Assembly (NCBI GenBank): GCA_937967465.1
Contig: CALBSW010000101.1
Span: 1 to 15,854, forward strand
Length of the DNA stretch: 15,854 bases
Source: an uncultured Flavobacteriales bacterium
Lineage (GTDB): Bacteria > Bacteroidota > Bacteroidia > Flavobacteriales_D > Sanyastnellaceae
Direction of reading: 5' to 3'
In this document: in pieces, positions 14,622 through 15,854 of the stretch
How the letters are laid out: the number at the start of each line of letters is the position of its first letter
Position numbering within the stretch: the stretch's first letter is position 1
The notes under the pieces: generated by a model
Seen by the model: only the letters and a program-made list of their open reading frames with translations
What the model was told of the DNA's origin: nothing
Database searches by the model: none
Position numbers and translations under genes: made by a program

Positions 14622-15080
14622 ATGGCCGAAGGCAGCCCCATCATCTGGATCACTGGACAACCCGGCGCGGGCAAATCCACCTTGGGCCGCGCCTTGAAGG
14701 CGGACCTGCAGGAGGCCGGTCATCCGGTGTTCATGGTGGACGGCGATGACCTTCGGGCGCTGACTGCCAATGCCGATTACAGTCCGGCGGGCCGGGAGGC
14801 CAACATCCGCCGTGCCCAGGACATCGCATTGTACTTGAGCCGCCAGGGCCAAGTGGTCATTGTGGCCGTTGTGGCGCCATTCCGTTGGTTGCGGGAGGAG
14901 TTCAAAGCCCGGGCCAACGTGAAAGAAGTATTCGTACACACCACTGAAGTTCGAGGGCGCGAGCACTTTCATTCCGATGAGTATGGGGCGCCTGAATCCG
15001 ATTACCTCGACGTGGACACCACGGACAGTCCGGTGGAGTCGGGTGTGGCGGAAGTGCGGACTTTTGCCGGATTAGACTGA
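14622..15080 (+). CDS. cysC: Short adenylylsulfate kinase (CysC variant without the usual lid)
   Basis: APS kinase phosphorylates adenylylsulfate to PAPS in the cytosol. This protein has only 152 residues, against about 200 in E. coli CysC. Present: P-loop GQPGAGKST (12-20), the DGDDLR motif (40-45), ENIRR-like ANIRRAQDIALYLSRQGQVVIVAVVAPFR (60-88) and EVFVHTTEVRGREHFH (102-117). Missing: the DPKGLYKKA-type lid and substrate loop that normally follows the EVFV strand; a short RGREHFHSDEYGAPESDYLDVDTTD (111-135) stands in its place. I recall similar short proteins in other Bacteroidota, so this looks like a subfamily rather than a damaged gene. It heads an operon with DUF2061 and cysD, 3 nt before the DUF2061 start, which supports a role in sulfate activation. 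Whether it makes PAPS is not shown. Confidence 0.85.
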   Translation: MAEGSPIIWITGQPGAGKSTLGRALKADLQEAGHPVFMVDGDDLRALTANADYSPAGREANIRRAQDIALYLSRQGQVVIVAVVAPFRWLREEFKARANVKEVFVHTTEVRGREHFHSDEYGAPESDYLDVDTTDSPVESGVAEVRTFAGLD

Positions 15081-15083
15081 GTC

Positions 15084-15308
15084 ATGGACGAGAAGCTCTC
15101 CAGAAAACGGCACCTCGCCAAGACCATCACGTGGCGCGTCATCGGCACGATTGATACAGTGTTGATCGGTTGGGTGGTCACCGGCGACCCTTGGATCGGC
15201 GTCCAAGTCGGCGGTGTGGAGATGGTCACCAAGATGGCCCTGTACTATTTCCACGAGCGCGCCTGGTTCCGCTATGGCATGCTGGGAAGGAAAAAGAACG
15301 AATCATGA
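15084..15308 (+). CDS. DUF2061 small membrane protein
   Basis: A 74-residue protein of the DUF2061 family. It starts with a basic stretch MDEKLSRKRHLAKTITWRVIGTIDT, typical of the domain. It then has two hydrophobic segments at about 17-32 and 36-52, separated by GDPW, and ends KMALYYFHERAWFRYGM, where the HERAW signature is diagnostic. It should sit in the cytoplasmic membrane as a short hairpin. The family is often found beside sulfate-activation genes, as here between cysC (3 nt gap) and cysD (4-nt ATGA overlap). Its biochemical role is unknown. Translational coupling to both neighbours suggests it is made in step with them. Confidence 0.92.
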   Translation: MDEKLSRKRHLAKTITWRVIGTIDTVLIGWVVTGDPWIGVQVGGVEMVTKMALYYFHERAWFRYGMLGRKKNES

Positions 15309-15854
15309 GCGATTACAACCTGAGTCACCTCGATGAACTCGAAGCCGAGGGCATCTATGTCTTGCGGGAAGTGGCGGCCCAATTCGAACGGCCAGCCATC
15401 CTGTTCAGCGGAGGAAAAGACAGCATCTGCGTCACCCACCTCGCGCGGAAGGCCTTTGCGCCTGCGCGCATCCCCATGCCGTTGGTCCACATTGACACCG
15501 GCCACAATTTCCCGGAGACCATGCAGTTCCGGGACGACTTGGTCGACAAGCTCGGCGTGCAGCTCATCGTGGGCAGCGTGCAGGAGTTGATTGACCGGGG
15601 TGAGGTGACGGAGGAGAGCGGGTTCAACGCCTCCCGCAACCGCATCCAGACCCCCACGCTGATTTCCACCATCGAGGCGCATCAGTTCGACGCCTGTGTG
15701 GGCGGGGCCCGGCGCGACGAGGAGAAGGCCCGCGCCAAGGAGCGCTTCTTCAGCCACCGTGATGACTTCAGCCAGTGGGACCCGAAGAACCAGCGTCCCG
15801 AGCTGTGGGACCTCTACAACGGCAAGCACCAGCCCGGCGAGCATTTCCGGGTCT
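15305..15854 (+). CDS. cysD: Sulfate adenylyltransferase subunit 2, 3'-truncated
   Basis: Small subunit of ATP sulfurylase, which with the GTPase CysN makes adenylylsulfate from sulfate and ATP in the cytosol. The 183 visible residues include the PP-loop ILFSGGKDS (32-40), HIDTGHNFPETM, and GGARRDEEKARAKERFFSHRD followed by QWDPKNQRPELW and GEHFRV, all standard for CysD. The gene runs off the right edge; about 300 residues are expected in full. The ATG at 15305 overlaps the DUF2061 stop (ATGA) and gives the usual short N-terminus before the LDELEAEGIYVLREV helix. cysN is expected just downstream, outside the window. No change in a catalytic motif is visible. Confidence 0.96.
   Translation, partial: MSDYNLSHLDELEAEGIYVLREVAAQFERPAILFSGGKDSICVTHLARKAFAPARIPMPLVHIDTGHNFPETMQFRDDLVDKLGVQLIVGSVQELIDRGEVTEESGFNASRNRIQTPTLISTIEAHQFDACVGGARRDEEKARAKERFFSHRDDFSQWDPKNQRPELWDLYNGKHQPGEHFRV

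Noticed and set aside
3835..15854. A single sulfate-transfer system linking the arylsulfotransferase-like pair with the cysC-cysD operon
   Set aside because: Arylsulfotransferases of this kind use aryl sulfates rather than PAPS, and the two loci are about 7 kb apart with housekeeping genes between. The theme is shared, but nothing in the sequence ties them together.

Overview
The window reads as a gene-dense stretch of chromosome from a GC-rich member of the Bacteroidota (GC roughly 60% or a little more, judged by eye). Three things point there. Two secreted proteins end in type IX secretion (T9SS) type A sorting domains. Several gene starts are preceded by the Bacteroidota -7 promoter box (TAnnTTTG). 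The family versions (DUF983 protein, short CysC followed by DUF2061, large ATP-type PckA) are ones common in that phylum. The marine or aquatic Flavobacteriia-like look is only a guess. I see no tRNA, rRNA, CRISPR array, insertion sequence, phage gene or attachment site.

Layout. (1) 1-2738, plus strand: 5'-truncated pckA, a strong terminator, rsmE, and a small membrane-anchored protein overlapping rsmE by 4 nt. (2) 2726-7511, minus strand, apparently one operon read right to left: two tandem arylsulfotransferase-like T9SS cargo proteins, a PaaG-like crotonase and a small DUF551 protein. (3) 7543-8590: smpB, convergent with an uncharacterised 187-residue gene. (4) 8673-10621: class 2 pyrD convergent with an MBL-fold hydrolase. 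(5) 10655-13900: purB overlapping an MsbA-like ABC exporter, closed by a terminator. (6) 13906-14334: a DUF983 membrane protein. (7) 14335-14621: a non-coding stretch with inverted repeats and A-tracts. (8) 14622-15854: a sulfate-activation operon, cysC-DUF2061-cysD, running off the right edge with cysN expected next.

Most genes are housekeeping: gluconeogenesis, rRNA methylation, trans-translation, pyrimidine and purine synthesis, sulfate activation. The accessory part is the arylsulfotransferase-like pair. The proteins share a beta-propeller-type core with conserved His motifs, but one has Pro where its neighbour has an Arg that may bind sulfate, and only that one carries an extra Cys-rich/SprB-like module before the sorting domain.

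The least expected pattern is in the gene starts. At nine starts a TAnnTTTG-like box lies close to the start codon, four of them exactly 4 nt away, which predicts leaderless or nearly leaderless mRNAs. At two of them (rsmE and the DUF983 gene) the T-tract of the preceding gene's intrinsic terminator is itself the promoter box. I found no clearly new multi-gene system; the best leads are this terminator-promoter fusion, the arylsulfotransferase-like pair, and the CysC variant that lacks its lid.
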